Assembly (NCBI GenBank): GCA_040752115.1
Contig: JBFMFB010000010.1
Span: 9,546-73,545, forward strand
Reading direction: 5' to 3'
DNA length: 64,000 bases
From: JBFMFB01 sp040752115
GTDB lineage: Bacteria > Pseudomonadota > Gammaproteobacteria > Burkholderiales > Sulfuricellaceae
Shown: in pieces, positions 17,373 to 26,423 of the stretch
Layout: each line of letters starts with the position of its first letter
How positions within the stretch are numbered: position 1 is the first letter of the stretch
Made by a program: the position numbers and the translations under genes
The notes under the pieces: generated by a model
The model's database searches: none
What the model was told of the DNA's origin: nothing
Seen by the model: the letters and a program-made list of their open reading frames with translations, nothing else

Positions 17373-18458
17373 ATGTTACTGGCTTTGTTTCAGTGGCTGG
17401 CGCACGACATACGGACATTCAACGTGTTCAACTACATCACCCTGCGCGCAGTGCTGGCCACGCTGACCGCGCTGGTGATCACGTTTCTGGTCGGCCCCGC
17501 CATGATCCGCAAGTTGACTGCCTACAAGATCGGACAGGCGGTGCGGGACGACGGTCCGCAAACCCATCTGATCAAAGCCGGCACGCCGACCATGGGCGGC
17601 GCGCTGATCCTGGTGGCGGTCGTCATCACCACTTTGCTTTGGGCAGACCTGCGGAACCCGTATGTGTGGATCGTGCTCGCCATCACGCTGGGCTTCGGCG
17701 CCATCGGCTGGGTGGACGATTACCGCAAGGTGGTGCACCGCAATCCGAAGGGATTGTCGGCAAAAGCCAAGTATTTCTGGCAGTCGGTGATCGGCGTGCT
17801 GGCGGCGATCTATCTCGCCTCCACTGCCACGCTGCCGGCCCAGACCGAACTGATCGTGCCGTTCTTCAAGCAATTGGTGTTTCCGCTCGGGGCAGTGGGT
17901 TTCACGGTGCTCACCTATTTCGTCATCGTCGGCAGCAGCAATGCCGTGAATCTGACCGACGGGCTGGATGGCCTGGCGATCATGCCTACCGCGATGGTGG
18001 CGGGAGCGCTGGCGATCTTTTCCTATGCGGCCGGCCACTTCGTGTTTTCGCGCTATCTCGGCATCCCTTACATCCCGGGCGCGGGAGAGCTGACCGTGTT
18101 TTGCACCGCGTTGGTGGGAGCCGGCCTGGGATTCCTGTGGTTCAACGCCTACCCGGCGGAGGTATTCATGGGCGATGTCGGCGCGCTGGCCCTCGGGGCG
18201 GCTCTGGGCGTGGTGGCGGTAATCGTGCGCCAGGAGATCGTGCTGTTCATCATGGGCGGCGTGTTTGTCATCGAAACCCTCTCGGTCGTGCTGCAGGTAG
18301 CGTCGTTCAAGCTCACCGGCAAGCGGATATTCCGCATGGCGCCCCTGCACCACCACTACGAACTGAAAGGCTGGAAGGAAAATCAAGTGGTCGTTCGCTT
18401 CTGGATCATCACGATGATGCTGGTGTTGTTCGGACTGTCCACGCTGAAGCTGAGGTGA
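17373..18458 (+). CDS. mraY: phospho-MurNAc-pentapeptide transferase MraY
   Basis: Integral membrane enzyme making lipid I from UDP-MurNAc-pentapeptide and undecaprenyl phosphate. 361 aa with about ten membrane segments. Signature stretches: GTPTMGGALIL, the catalytic-site DDYRK (WVDDYRKV), NAVNLTDGLDGLA, FMGDVGALALGA and the histidine motif APLHHHYELKGWKE. It starts 9 bp after murF and ends 1 bp before murD. Confidence 0.98.
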   Translation: MLLALFQWLAHDIRTFNVFNYITLRAVLATLTALVITFLVGPAMIRKLTAYKIGQAVRDDGPQTHLIKAGTPTMGGALILVAVVITTLLWADLRNPYVWIVLAITLGFGAIGWVDDYRKVVHRNPKGLSAKAKYFWQSVIGVLAAIYLASTATLPAQTELIVPFFKQLVFPLGAVGFTVLTYFVIVGSSNAVNLTDGLDGLAIMPTAMVAGALAIFSYAAGHFVFSRYLGIPYIPGAGELTVFCTALVGAGLGFLWFNAYPAEVFMGDVGALALGAALGVVAVIVRQEIVLFIMGGVFVIETLSVVLQVASFKLTGKRIFRMAPLHHHYELKGWKENQVVVRFWIITMMLVLFGLSTLKLR

Positions 18459-18459
18459 G

Positions 18460-19842
18460 ATGAAACTGTTGCCGCTGAAAAACAAGGCCGTGCTGGTGCT
18501 GGGGCTGGGCGTGACGGGCCTATCCCTGGCGCGCTGGCTGCGCGCGCAGGGCGCGTGCGTGGCGGTGGCGGATTCGCGCGACGACCCGCCCCAGGCGGCG
18601 AAGCTCAAGGAGGAGATGCCCGAGGTGCCGCTGTTCGCCGGCGCCTTTCGGGCCGAGCCGTTCTACGGTGCGGAGATCCTCGCCATCAGCCCCGGCGTGC
18701 CGCTGGCCGAGCCGCTGGTCGTGGCGACCCTGGGGCGCGGCATACCGGTGGTGGGCGATATCGAGTTGTTCGCCCAAGCGCTGCCGGCCGGTTCCAAAGT
18801 GCTGGCCATCACCGGCTCCAACGGCAAGAGCACGGTGACCGAAATGGTGGGAGCGATGGCGCGGGCATGCGGACGCAACACCGTGGTTGCCGGCAACATT
18901 GGCCTGCCGGTGCTGGATGCACTCGCGCGCGTCGAGCGCGAAAGGGAACAGGTGGACCTGTGGGTGCTGGAGCTCTCCAGCTTCCAGCTTGAAACGACTG
19001 AGAGCCTGAACGCCATGGCGGCGACGGTGCTCAACGTGAGCGAGGATCATCTCGACCGCTACCCCGGCATGGCGGAATACGCCGCGGCCAAGGCGCGCAT
19101 TTTCCAGGGCGACGGCGTGCAGGTGCTGAACCGCGATGACGCGTTCAGCATGAAGATGCGGATTGATGGCCGGAAAACGGCAACCTTCGGCCTCGGAGAG
19201 CCGCAAGCAGAAGGGGATTTTGGATTGCGTTCGATAGGCGGTGAGCGCTGGTTGGCAGAAGGGCAGCGGAATCTGATGCCGCTCGCGCAGTTGCCGCTGG
19301 CCGGGCTGCACAACGCGGCCAATGCGCTGGCGGCCCTGGCGTTGTGCCGGGCAGCAGGCTTGCCATACCCGCCGTTGCTGGAGGCACTGGTGAAATTCAA
19401 GGGGTTGCCGCATCGAGTGGAGAAGGTGGCGGAACTGGATGGTGTGACTTTCTTCGACGACTCCAAGGGCACCAATGTCGGCGCGACCGCGGCGGCGCTC
19501 AGTGGCATGCCGCGAAAGGTGGTGCTGATCGCCGGTGGCGACGGCAAGGGACAGGATTTCTCGCCCCTGGCAGGACCGGTGGCCGGTCACGCCCGGGCGG
19601 TGGTGCTGATCGGGCGCGATGCGCCGCTGATCGAGGCCGCGCTCAGGGTGAGCGGCGTGCCGATGCTGCGCGCCGCCGACATGGATGAGGCGGTGCGCAC
19701 GGGGTTCGAAGCGGCGCAGCCTGGGGATGCGGTGCTGCTGTCGCCGGCGTGCGCCAGCTTCGACATGTTCCGCAATTACGAACACCGCGCGCAGGCGTTC
19801 GTCGAAGCGGTTCGCCGCCTTGGCGGGGAGGGGGCGCGCTGA
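18460..19842 (+). CDS. murD: UDP-MurNAc-L-alanine-D-glutamate ligase MurD
   Basis: Adds D-Glu to UDP-MurNAc-L-Ala. 460 aa. N-terminal UDP-binding domain with VLGLGVTGLSLARWL, P-loop ITGSNGKSTVTEM, VLNVSEDHLDRY, then FFDDSKGTNVGATAAAL and the C-terminal LLSPACASFDMFRNYEHRA. Its TGA overlaps the ftsW ATG by one base. Confidence 0.97.
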   Translation: MKLLPLKNKAVLVLGLGVTGLSLARWLRAQGACVAVADSRDDPPQAAKLKEEMPEVPLFAGAFRAEPFYGAEILAISPGVPLAEPLVVATLGRGIPVVGDIELFAQALPAGSKVLAITGSNGKSTVTEMVGAMARACGRNTVVAGNIGLPVLDALARVEREREQVDLWVLELSSFQLETTESLNAMAATVLNVSEDHLDRYPGMAEYAAAKARIFQGDGVQVLNRDDAFSMKMRIDGRKTATFGLGEPQAEGDFGLRSIGGERWLAEGQRNLMPLAQLPLAGLHNAANALAALALCRAAGLPYPPLLEALVKFKGLPHRVEKVAELDGVTFFDDSKGTNVGATAAALSGMPRKVVLIAGGDGKGQDFSPLAGPVAGHARAVVLIGRDAPLIEAALRVSGVPMLRAADMDEAVRTGFEAAQPGDAVLLSPACASFDMFRNYEHRAQAFVEAVRRLGGEGAR

Positions 19843-20996
19843 TGCTGTTCGCCACGACCAAGCGACCGATGCCCGATTACGACCGGGCCTTGTTGTGGAT
19901 ATGTCTGTTGCTGCTGGGGTTCGGACTGGTGATGGTGTATTCCGCCTCCATCGCCATTGCCGGCGGGGGGCGTCATACCGGGCATCAGGAAAGCTACTTC
20001 CTGGTGCGTCAGGCGGTGTACATGGGCGCCAGCGCGGCGCTTGCCGCCATGGCCTTCCAGCTGCCGATGCGCATGTGGCAGCGGATGGCGCCTTATCTGT
20101 TCCTGGGGGGCGCCGCGTTGCTGGTGCTGGTGCTGGTCCCCGGCATCGGGCGGGAGGTCAACGGCAGCCAGCGCTGGCTGTCGCTGGTGGTCATCAACCT
20201 GCAGCCATCGGAATTCATGAAACTGTTCGTGGTGCTGTACGCGGCGGATTACACCGTGCGCAAGGCGGCGTTCATGGACAGCTTCACCAAGGGGTTTCTG
20301 CCGATGCTGCTGGTGATGCTGCTGATCGGCGGGCTGCTGCTGCGCGAGCCGGATTTCGGCGCATTCGCCGTGATCACCGCCATCGCCATGGGCATCCTGT
20401 TTCTCGGCGGAGTGAACTGGAAGCAGTTCGCCGGGCTGATCGTCATGCTGCTGGTCGGATTCCTGCTGCTGATCTGGACTTCGCCCTACCGCATGCAGCG
20501 CATCATCGGCTTCATGGACCCCTGGGCCGATCCGTTCGGCAAAGGCTACCAGCTTTCCCATGCCCTGATTGCCTTCGGCCGCGGCGAATGGCTGGGCGTC
20601 GGGCTGGGCGCGAGCGTCGAGAAGCTGTTCTACCTGCCGGAGGCACACACCGACTTTCTGCTGGCCGTGATTGCGGAGGAACTGGGTTTTGCCGGCGTGA
20701 CGGTGGTTGTCCTCATGTTCGCCTGGCTTACCTTGCGGGCGTTCGCCATCGGCCGCGAGGCAGTGAAGCAGGAACGGTTTTTCTCCGCCCTCGCCGCGCA
20801 GGGAATCGGCATCTGGCTGGCGGTGCAGTCAGTCATCAACATGGGCGTGAACATGGGGCTGCTGCCGACCAAAGGCCTGACCCTGCCGCTGCTGTCTTTC
20901 GGCGGCAGCGGCATCGCCGCCAACTGCCTGGCGCTGGCGGTGCTGCTGCGGGTTGATTACGAAAATCGCCAGTTGCTGAAGGGTTATGCGGTATGA
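19842..20996 (+). CDS. ftsW: FtsW, septal peptidoglycan glycosyltransferase (SEDS family)
   Basis: Polytopic SEDS protein working with FtsI to polymerise septal glycan. 384 aa with about ten membrane helices; MVYSAS in helix 1, QPSEFMKLF, REPDFGAFAV, the TDFLLAVIAEELGF loop and LPLLSFGGSG near the C-terminus are SEDS markers. ATG 19842 is preferred over the in-frame start at 19749, which lies inside murD. The stop overlaps the murG start by ATGA. Confidence 0.96.
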   Translation: MLFATTKRPMPDYDRALLWICLLLLGFGLVMVYSASIAIAGGGRHTGHQESYFLVRQAVYMGASAALAAMAFQLPMRMWQRMAPYLFLGGAALLVLVLVPGIGREVNGSQRWLSLVVINLQPSEFMKLFVVLYAADYTVRKAAFMDSFTKGFLPMLLVMLLIGGLLLREPDFGAFAVITAIAMGILFLGGVNWKQFAGLIVMLLVGFLLLIWTSPYRMQRIIGFMDPWADPFGKGYQLSHALIAFGRGEWLGVGLGASVEKLFYLPEAHTDFLLAVIAEELGFAGVTVVVLMFAWLTLRAFAIGREAVKQERFFSALAAQGIGIWLAVQSVINMGVNMGLLPTKGLTLPLLSFGGSGIAANCLALAVLLRVDYENRQLLKGYAV

Positions 20997-22168
20997 GTAT
21001 GGGTGAGGGGTTAGGAGTGAGGCGTGAGGCGGGTTCGGAGAAAAACAGCTCCTCACCCCTCACTCCTCACCCTTCACGCACCATCTTGATCATGGCCGGT
21101 GGCACGGGGGGGCACGTTTTTCCGGCGCTGGCGGTGGCGGATTGCCTCAGGGGTCAAGGCTGGCGCGTGGTTTGGCTGGGTACGAAGAACGGCATGGAGG
21201 CGAAGCTGGTGCCGCAAAAAGGTTATGAAATGGAGTGGCTGGATTTTTCCGGGGTGCGGGGCAAGGGCTTCATCCGCCTGGTTTTCCTGCCGCTGCAAAT
21301 CCTGCGGGCATTTTTCCAGAGCGCAGCAGCAATCTTCCGCCAGCGGCCGGATGTGGTGCTGGGCATGGGCGGCTATACGGCCTTCCCCGGTGGCATGATG
21401 GCTTCGTTGCTGGCGAAGCCGCTGGCGATCCATGAGCAGAACTCGATCGCCGGGCTGACCAACCGCGTGCTGGCCTGCCTTGCGGACCGGGTGCTGGTGG
21501 CGTTTCCCGGCGCCTTCGCGGGGTCGAAGGACAAGCCGCTGCTGTGCGCCAGGCCGAAGACGGAGTGGTGCGGCAATCCGGTGCGCGCCGAGATCGCCGC
21601 GTTGCCCGCGCCCGATGTGCGCCTGGAGGGGCGGGAAGGCCGGCTGCGGCTGCTGGTGGTGGGCGGCAGTCTGGGCGCGCAGGCGCTGAACGAGATGGTG
21701 CCGAAAGCCCTCGCGCACATCCCGGCGGAGCGGCGGCCCGAGGTGGTGCATCAGGCCGGCGCGAAGCATGTCGATGCGCTCAGGCAGAATTACGCCGCCG
21801 CCGGCGTCGAGGCCGACGTCCGGGCGTTCCTCGACGACATGGCGCAGATGTATGCCTGGTGCGATGTGGTGGTCTGCCGTGCCGGTGCGCTGACCGTGGC
21901 GGAACTGGCGGCGGCGGGTGCTGCCGGCATCCTGGTGCCGTTCCCGCACGCGGTGGACGACCACCAGACAACCAACGCACGGTTTCTGAGCGAAGCCGGC
22001 GCGGCAATCTTGTTGCCCCAGGCCGATCTGACGCCGGAGAAACTGGCCGGGCTGATCGCCAGCCTGGAGCGGCCGAAGCTGCTGGAAATGGCGCAGGCGG
22101 CGCGCAAACTCGCCAAGCCGGAAGCGACCGCCGCGGTGGCGAAGGCATGCATGGAGCTGGCCGAATGA
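20993..22168 (+). CDS. murG: UDP-GlcNAc transferase MurG with repeat-encoded N-terminal extension
   Basis: Converts lipid I to lipid II at the inner face of the membrane. GT28 fold with ILIMAGGTGGHVFPALAVAD, GMGGYTAFPGG, HEQNSIAGLTNR, GGSLGAQALNE and the UDP-GlcNAc site in CRAGALTVAELAAAG. The protein is 391 aa against ~355 in E. coli. Residues ~3-28 are encoded by a palindromic element (21001-21079) inserted just after the start; conserved MurG sequence begins only at RTILIMAGG (residue 29). All plausible upstream starts lie in or before the element, so some extension must be translated. Confidence 0.95.
   Translation: MSMGEGLGVRREAGSEKNSSSPLTPHPSRTILIMAGGTGGHVFPALAVADCLRGQGWRVVWLGTKNGMEAKLVPQKGYEMEWLDFSGVRGKGFIRLVFLPLQILRAFFQSAAAIFRQRPDVVLGMGGYTAFPGGMMASLLAKPLAIHEQNSIAGLTNRVLACLADRVLVAFPGAFAGSKDKPLLCARPKTEWCGNPVRAEIAALPAPDVRLEGREGRLRLLVVGGSLGAQALNEMVPKALAHIPAERRPEVVHQAGAKHVDALRQNYAAAGVEADVRAFLDDMAQMYAWCDVVVCRAGALTVAELAAAGAAGILVPFPHAVDDHQTTNARFLSEAGAAILLPQADLTPEKLAGLIASLERPKLLEMAQAARKLAKPEATAAVAKACMELAE
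21001..21079. repeat. family-B palindromic element at the murG start
   Basis: The left arm 21001-31 (GGGTGAGGGGTTAGGAGTGA...) and the right arm 21049-79 are complementary at 26 of 31 positions round a 17-nt loop. Three further copies are at 24215-24300, 24650-24790 and 51002-51070. The element starts 5 bp after the ftsW stop and is translated as MurG residues ~3-28. Confidence 0.85.
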
Positions 22169-22178
22169 ATGGTTACTT

Positions 22179-22249
22179 GAACCGCAGAGACGCTGAGGCG
22201 CAGAGAAATTCAGGCCCGAGAACTCCGCGTCTCTGCGCGGTGAAGGTTC
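22179..22249. repeat. family-C palindromic element between murG and murC
   Basis: AACCGCAGAGACGC on the left pairs with GCGTCTCTGCGCGGT on the right (two-base bulge), with CGCAGAG-type flanks. It fills the 85-bp murG-murC gap. Its right arm ends in GTGAAGGTTC, and that GAAGG is the only visible ribosome-binding site for murC. Similar CAGAGACGC...GCGTCTCTGCG repeats occur widely in bacteria, from memory. Confidence 0.7.
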
Positions 22250-22253
22250 TGCC

Positions 22254-23660
22254 ATGAAACACAAAGTCAAGCACGTCCATTTCGTAGGCATCGGCGGCGC
22301 CGGCATGAGCGGCATTGCCGAGGTGTTGCTCAACCTGGGGTTCCAGGTAAGCGGCTCGGACATGGCCGAGAGTCCGGTGACCCAGCGCCTGGAGAGCCTC
22401 GGCGCGACCGTGTACAGGGGGCATGCGCCGCAGAACATCGCGCAGGCCGACGCGGTGGTGGTGTCCACGGCGGTGAAGGCGGACAACCCGGAAGTGGAGG
22501 CGGCACGCGCCAAAAACATCCCGGTGGTGCCGCGCGCGCTGATGCTGGCGGAGCTGATGCGCTTCAAGCAGGGCATCGCCGTGGCCGGCACCCACGGCAA
22601 AACCACGACCACCAGCCTGGTGGCGAGCGTGCTGGCGGAAGCGGGCATGGACCCGACTTTCGTCATCGGCGGCCGGCTGGAGGCGGCAGGCTCGCATGCG
22701 CGGCTGGGAACGGGCGAATTCCTGGTGGCGGAGGCGGACGAGTCCGATGCCTCGTTCCTTTGCCTGACGCCGGTGCTGGCGGTGGTGACCAACATCGACG
22801 CTGACCACATGGAAACTTACGGCCACGATTTCGGCCGGCTCAAGCAGGCATTCGTGGATTTCCTCCAGCGCCTGCCGTTCTACGGCATGGCCGTGCTGTG
22901 CGTGGACGACGCCAACGTGCGCGCGATCATGCCGCAGCTGACCAAGCCCGTGACTACTTACGGCCTGTTGGCAGGCGCACAGGTCCGGGCGGTGGACGTG
23001 CGCCACAGCGACGGAAGGATGGCGTTTCGCGTGGTGCGGGCAGGGATGCCCGATCTCGATGTCCAGCTCAACTTACCGGGCAGCCACAATGTGCTCAATG
23101 CCCTGGCGGCGATTGCGGTGGGGATGGAAGTGGGCGTGCCCGACCAGGCGATCGTCAAGGCGCTGGCCGAGTTCAAGGGCGTGGGGCGGCGCTTCCAGCG
23201 CTACGGCGAGATTTCTCTGCCGGGCGGCGGCAGCTTCACCCTGGTCGACGATTACGGACACCATCCCGCGGAAATGGCAGCCACCCTGGCGGCGGCGCGC
23301 GGTGCGTTTCCGAGCCGGCGGCTGGTGCTGGCATTCCAGCCGCACCGCTACACCCGCACGCGCGACCTGTTCGAGGATTTCGTCAAGGTGCTGTCCACCG
23401 TGGACGCGCTGCTGCTGACCGAGGTCTATCCGGCGGGCGAAGCGCCGATCGTGGCGGCGGATGGCCGGGCGCTGGCGCGCGCGATCCGCGTGCTGGGCAA
23501 GGTGGAGCCCATGTTCGTCGAGACGGCGGCCGAACTGCCGCAGGCGATCCTGGATGTGGCGCGCGATGGCGATGTGGTGCTGACCATGGGCGCCGGCTCG
23601 ATCGGGCAGGTGCCGGCACGCTTGAAGGATGAAGGCGGAAGGCGGAAGGCGGAACGATGA
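22254..23660 (+). CDS. murC: UDP-MurNAc-L-alanine ligase MurC
   Basis: First Mur ligase, joining L-Ala to UDP-MurNAc. 468 aa. It begins HVHFVGIGGAGMSGIAEVL, the UDP-MurNAc Rossmann motif; the P-loop is AGTHGKTTTT (111-120); EADESDASFL, TNIDADHMETYG, DDYGHHPAEMAATLAAAR and FQPHRYTRT are diagnostic. The enzyme would normally end near GAGSIGQVPARL; the extra tail KDEGGRRKAER is encoded by the left arm of a family-A element that also crosses the overlapping ATGA start of murB. Confidence 0.97.
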   Translation: MKHKVKHVHFVGIGGAGMSGIAEVLLNLGFQVSGSDMAESPVTQRLESLGATVYRGHAPQNIAQADAVVVSTAVKADNPEVEAARAKNIPVVPRALMLAELMRFKQGIAVAGTHGKTTTTSLVASVLAEAGMDPTFVIGGRLEAAGSHARLGTGEFLVAEADESDASFLCLTPVLAVVTNIDADHMETYGHDFGRLKQAFVDFLQRLPFYGMAVLCVDDANVRAIMPQLTKPVTTYGLLAGAQVRAVDVRHSDGRMAFRVVRAGMPDLDVQLNLPGSHNVLNALAAIAVGMEVGVPDQAIVKALAEFKGVGRRFQRYGEISLPGGGSFTLVDDYGHHPAEMAATLAAARGAFPSRRLVLAFQPHRYTRTRDLFEDFVKVLSTVDALLLTEVYPAGEAPIVAADGRALARAIRVLGKVEPMFVETAAELPQAILDVARDGDVVLTMGAGSIGQVPARLKDEGGRRKAER

Positions 23661-23710
23661 ACATGGCAGAGAATTTTACTCATCCTTCCGCCTTCATCCT
23701 TCCGCCTTTG
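23624..23710. repeat. family-A palindromic element across the murC/murB junction
   Basis: The left arm contains GAAGGATGAAGGCGGAAGG and the right arm (23680-23710) contains its exact 19-nt complement; further GGCGGAA units extend both. The murC stop and murB start (23657-23660) lie in the loop side of the left arm. The element therefore encodes the last ~11 residues of MurC and residues ~8-19 of MurB. Confidence 0.85.
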
Positions 23711-24685
23711 AGAGGCAAGCTGAGCTTCAACGAGCCGATGAGCCGCCATGTGAGCTGGCGCGCCGGCGGGCCGGCGGAGCGCTGCTACGTGCCGGCCGGG
23801 ATAGACGATCTGGCGGCGTTTCTGCGCGCCTGCCCGGCGGACGAGCCGCTGTATTTCGTCGGCCTGGGCAGCAACCTGCTGGTGCGCGACGGGGGGGTGC
23901 GCGGTACCGTGATCCTGTCCCACGGCGCGCTCAACCGCATCGGGCTGGAAGGCCGGGATGCCGACTGCATTTACGCCGAGGCCGGGGTGCCTAGCCCCAA
24001 GCTGGCACGCTTCGCGGCCACCCACGATCTGCAGGGTGCCGAGTTTCTTGCCGGCATCCCGGGCACGGTGGGCGGCGCGCTGGCAATGAACGCCGGCTGC
24101 TACGGCGCGGAGACCTGGGAAATCGTCGCGGAAGTGCAGACCATCGACCGCAGCGGCACATTGCGGTGGCACAAGCCGGAGGACTACGAGATCGGCTACC
24201 GCCATGTGGCGTTGCGCGTGAGGAGTGAGGCGTCAGGCATACAGGGGCAGGGAGGGAACAGGGATTCCACGCCTCACCCCTTACCCCTCACCCCTTACGC
24301 TGAAGAGTGGTTCGTCGCCGCCCGGTTCCGGCTGGAGAAAGGGGACGGCGAGGCATCACGGCGCAAGATCAAGGCGCTGCTGGCGCAGCGCATTGCCGGC
24401 CAGCCGCTGGAACTCCCCAATGCGGGATCGGTGTTCCGCAACCCGCCGGGCGACTTCGCGGCGCGGCTGATCGAAATCAGCGGACTGAAAGGGCTCGCGA
24501 TCGGCGGCGCGCAGGTGTCGGAGAAGCACGCCAATTTCATCGTCAATCGCGGCGGCGCGACCGCCGCAGACATCGAGGCGCTGATCGGGCAAGTGCGCGA
24601 GACGGTGCTGGCGAAGCAGGGCGTGGAGCTGGTGCCGGAAGTAAGAGTTATTGGTGAGGTGTTAGGTGTTAGGGGTGAGGAGTGA
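23657..24685 (+). CDS. murB: UDP-N-acetylenolpyruvoylglucosamine reductase MurB with three repeat-derived segments
   Basis: FAD enzyme reducing UDP-GlcNAc-enolpyruvate to UDP-MurNAc. Core motifs are intact: NEPMSRHVSWRAGGPAE, GLGSNLLVRDGG, the FAD-binding GAEFLAGIPGTVGGALAMN, the catalytic-serine region NAGSVFRNP, and KHANFIVN. Oddities: the N-terminus (THPSAFILPPLRG) comes from the family-A element; ~29 residues between ALR and EEWFVAARF come from a family-B element inserted in frame; the C-terminal VLGVRGEE comes from the left arm of the next element. Length is 342 aa. Since the gene is essential and intact, I infer that these are tolerated. Confidence 0.94.
   Translation: MNMAENFTHPSAFILPPLRGKLSFNEPMSRHVSWRAGGPAERCYVPAGIDDLAAFLRACPADEPLYFVGLGSNLLVRDGGVRGTVILSHGALNRIGLEGRDADCIYAEAGVPSPKLARFAATHDLQGAEFLAGIPGTVGGALAMNAGCYGAETWEIVAEVQTIDRSGTLRWHKPEDYEIGYRHVALRVRSEASGIQGQGGNRDSTPHPLPLTPYAEEWFVAARFRLEKGDGEASRRKIKALLAQRIAGQPLELPNAGSVFRNPPGDFAARLIEISGLKGLAIGGAQVSEKHANFIVNRGGATAADIEALIGQVRETVLAKQGVELVPEVRVIGEVLGVRGEE
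24215..24300. repeat. family-B palindromic element inserted in frame inside murB
   Basis: Left arm from 24216 (GCGTGAGGAGTGAGGCGTCA) and right arm 24267-24300 (complement begins GCGTAAGGGGTGAGG) are inverted repeats of the family seen at murG. All frames needed are open and the phase is kept, giving a ~29-residue insert with RSEASG, NRDSTPHPLPLTPYA. Confidence 0.85.
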
Positions 24686-24700
24686 AGGGCGGTGGTGTTG

Positions 24701-25682
<982 letters not shown>

Positions 25683-25693
<11 letters not shown>

Positions 25694-26402
25694 GCCCCAA
25701 TTGATGCTGTGGTTGGCGAATCTGCTGTATGCGATGGCGGCATTGCTGCTGTTGTACGCAGTACTGTTCCTGACCGTGCACCTGCCGGTGTTCCCGCTGC
25801 GCGAAGTGAAGGTGAACGGCGAGCTCAGGCACGTCACCCGGGAGCAGGTGCAGTTCATCGTCAGCCGCGAACTGAAGGGCAATTTCTTCACCCTGGACCT
25901 CAATCGGACGCGCAAGGGATTCGAGAAGCTGCCCTGGGTGCGGAAGGTGAACGTGCGGCGGCGCTGGCCGGATCGTCTGGAGGTGTCGCTGGAAGAGCAT
26001 GAGGTGCTGGCGCGTTGGGGCACCATGGCGCTGGTCAATACCCACGGCGAGCTGTTTCGGGCCGCTTCCGACAAGGCGCTGCCGGTGTTCGTCGGCCCGG
26101 CCGACAGCGCACAGGAGGTGACGCAGCGCTACATCGCGTTCAAGCGCCAGTTCGAGCCGCTCCGGCTGCGGCCGGTGCAGGTGAGCCTCAGTCCGCGGCG
26201 GGCGTGGCAGATCAAGCTCGACAGCGGGCTGGTGGTGGAATTGGGAAGGGAGCAGGTAGAGGTCCGGCTGGAGAAATTCGTGCGGGTTTACGACCGGACG
26301 CTGGGAAGGCTCGGTCGGCAGGTGAACTACGTGGACTTGCGCTATCCCAACGGGTTTGCGGTGCGCATGCCGGAAGGCGGCGCGAAGCCGGCTGGCGCGT
26401 GA
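25683..26402 (+). CDS. ftsQ: cell division protein FtsQ
   Basis: Bitopic division protein, 239 aa. One N-terminal membrane helix (NLLYAMAALLLLYAVLFLTV), the POTRA domain (FPLREVKVNGELRHVTREQVQ through WVRKVNVRRRWPDRLEVSLEEH) and the FtsQ beta domain ending VDLRYPNGFAVRMPE. The start overlaps ddl by 11 bp. It sits between ddl and ftsA as expected. Confidence 0.95.
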
Positions 26403-26423
26403 TGATGCAGGAGTGAAAGATCG

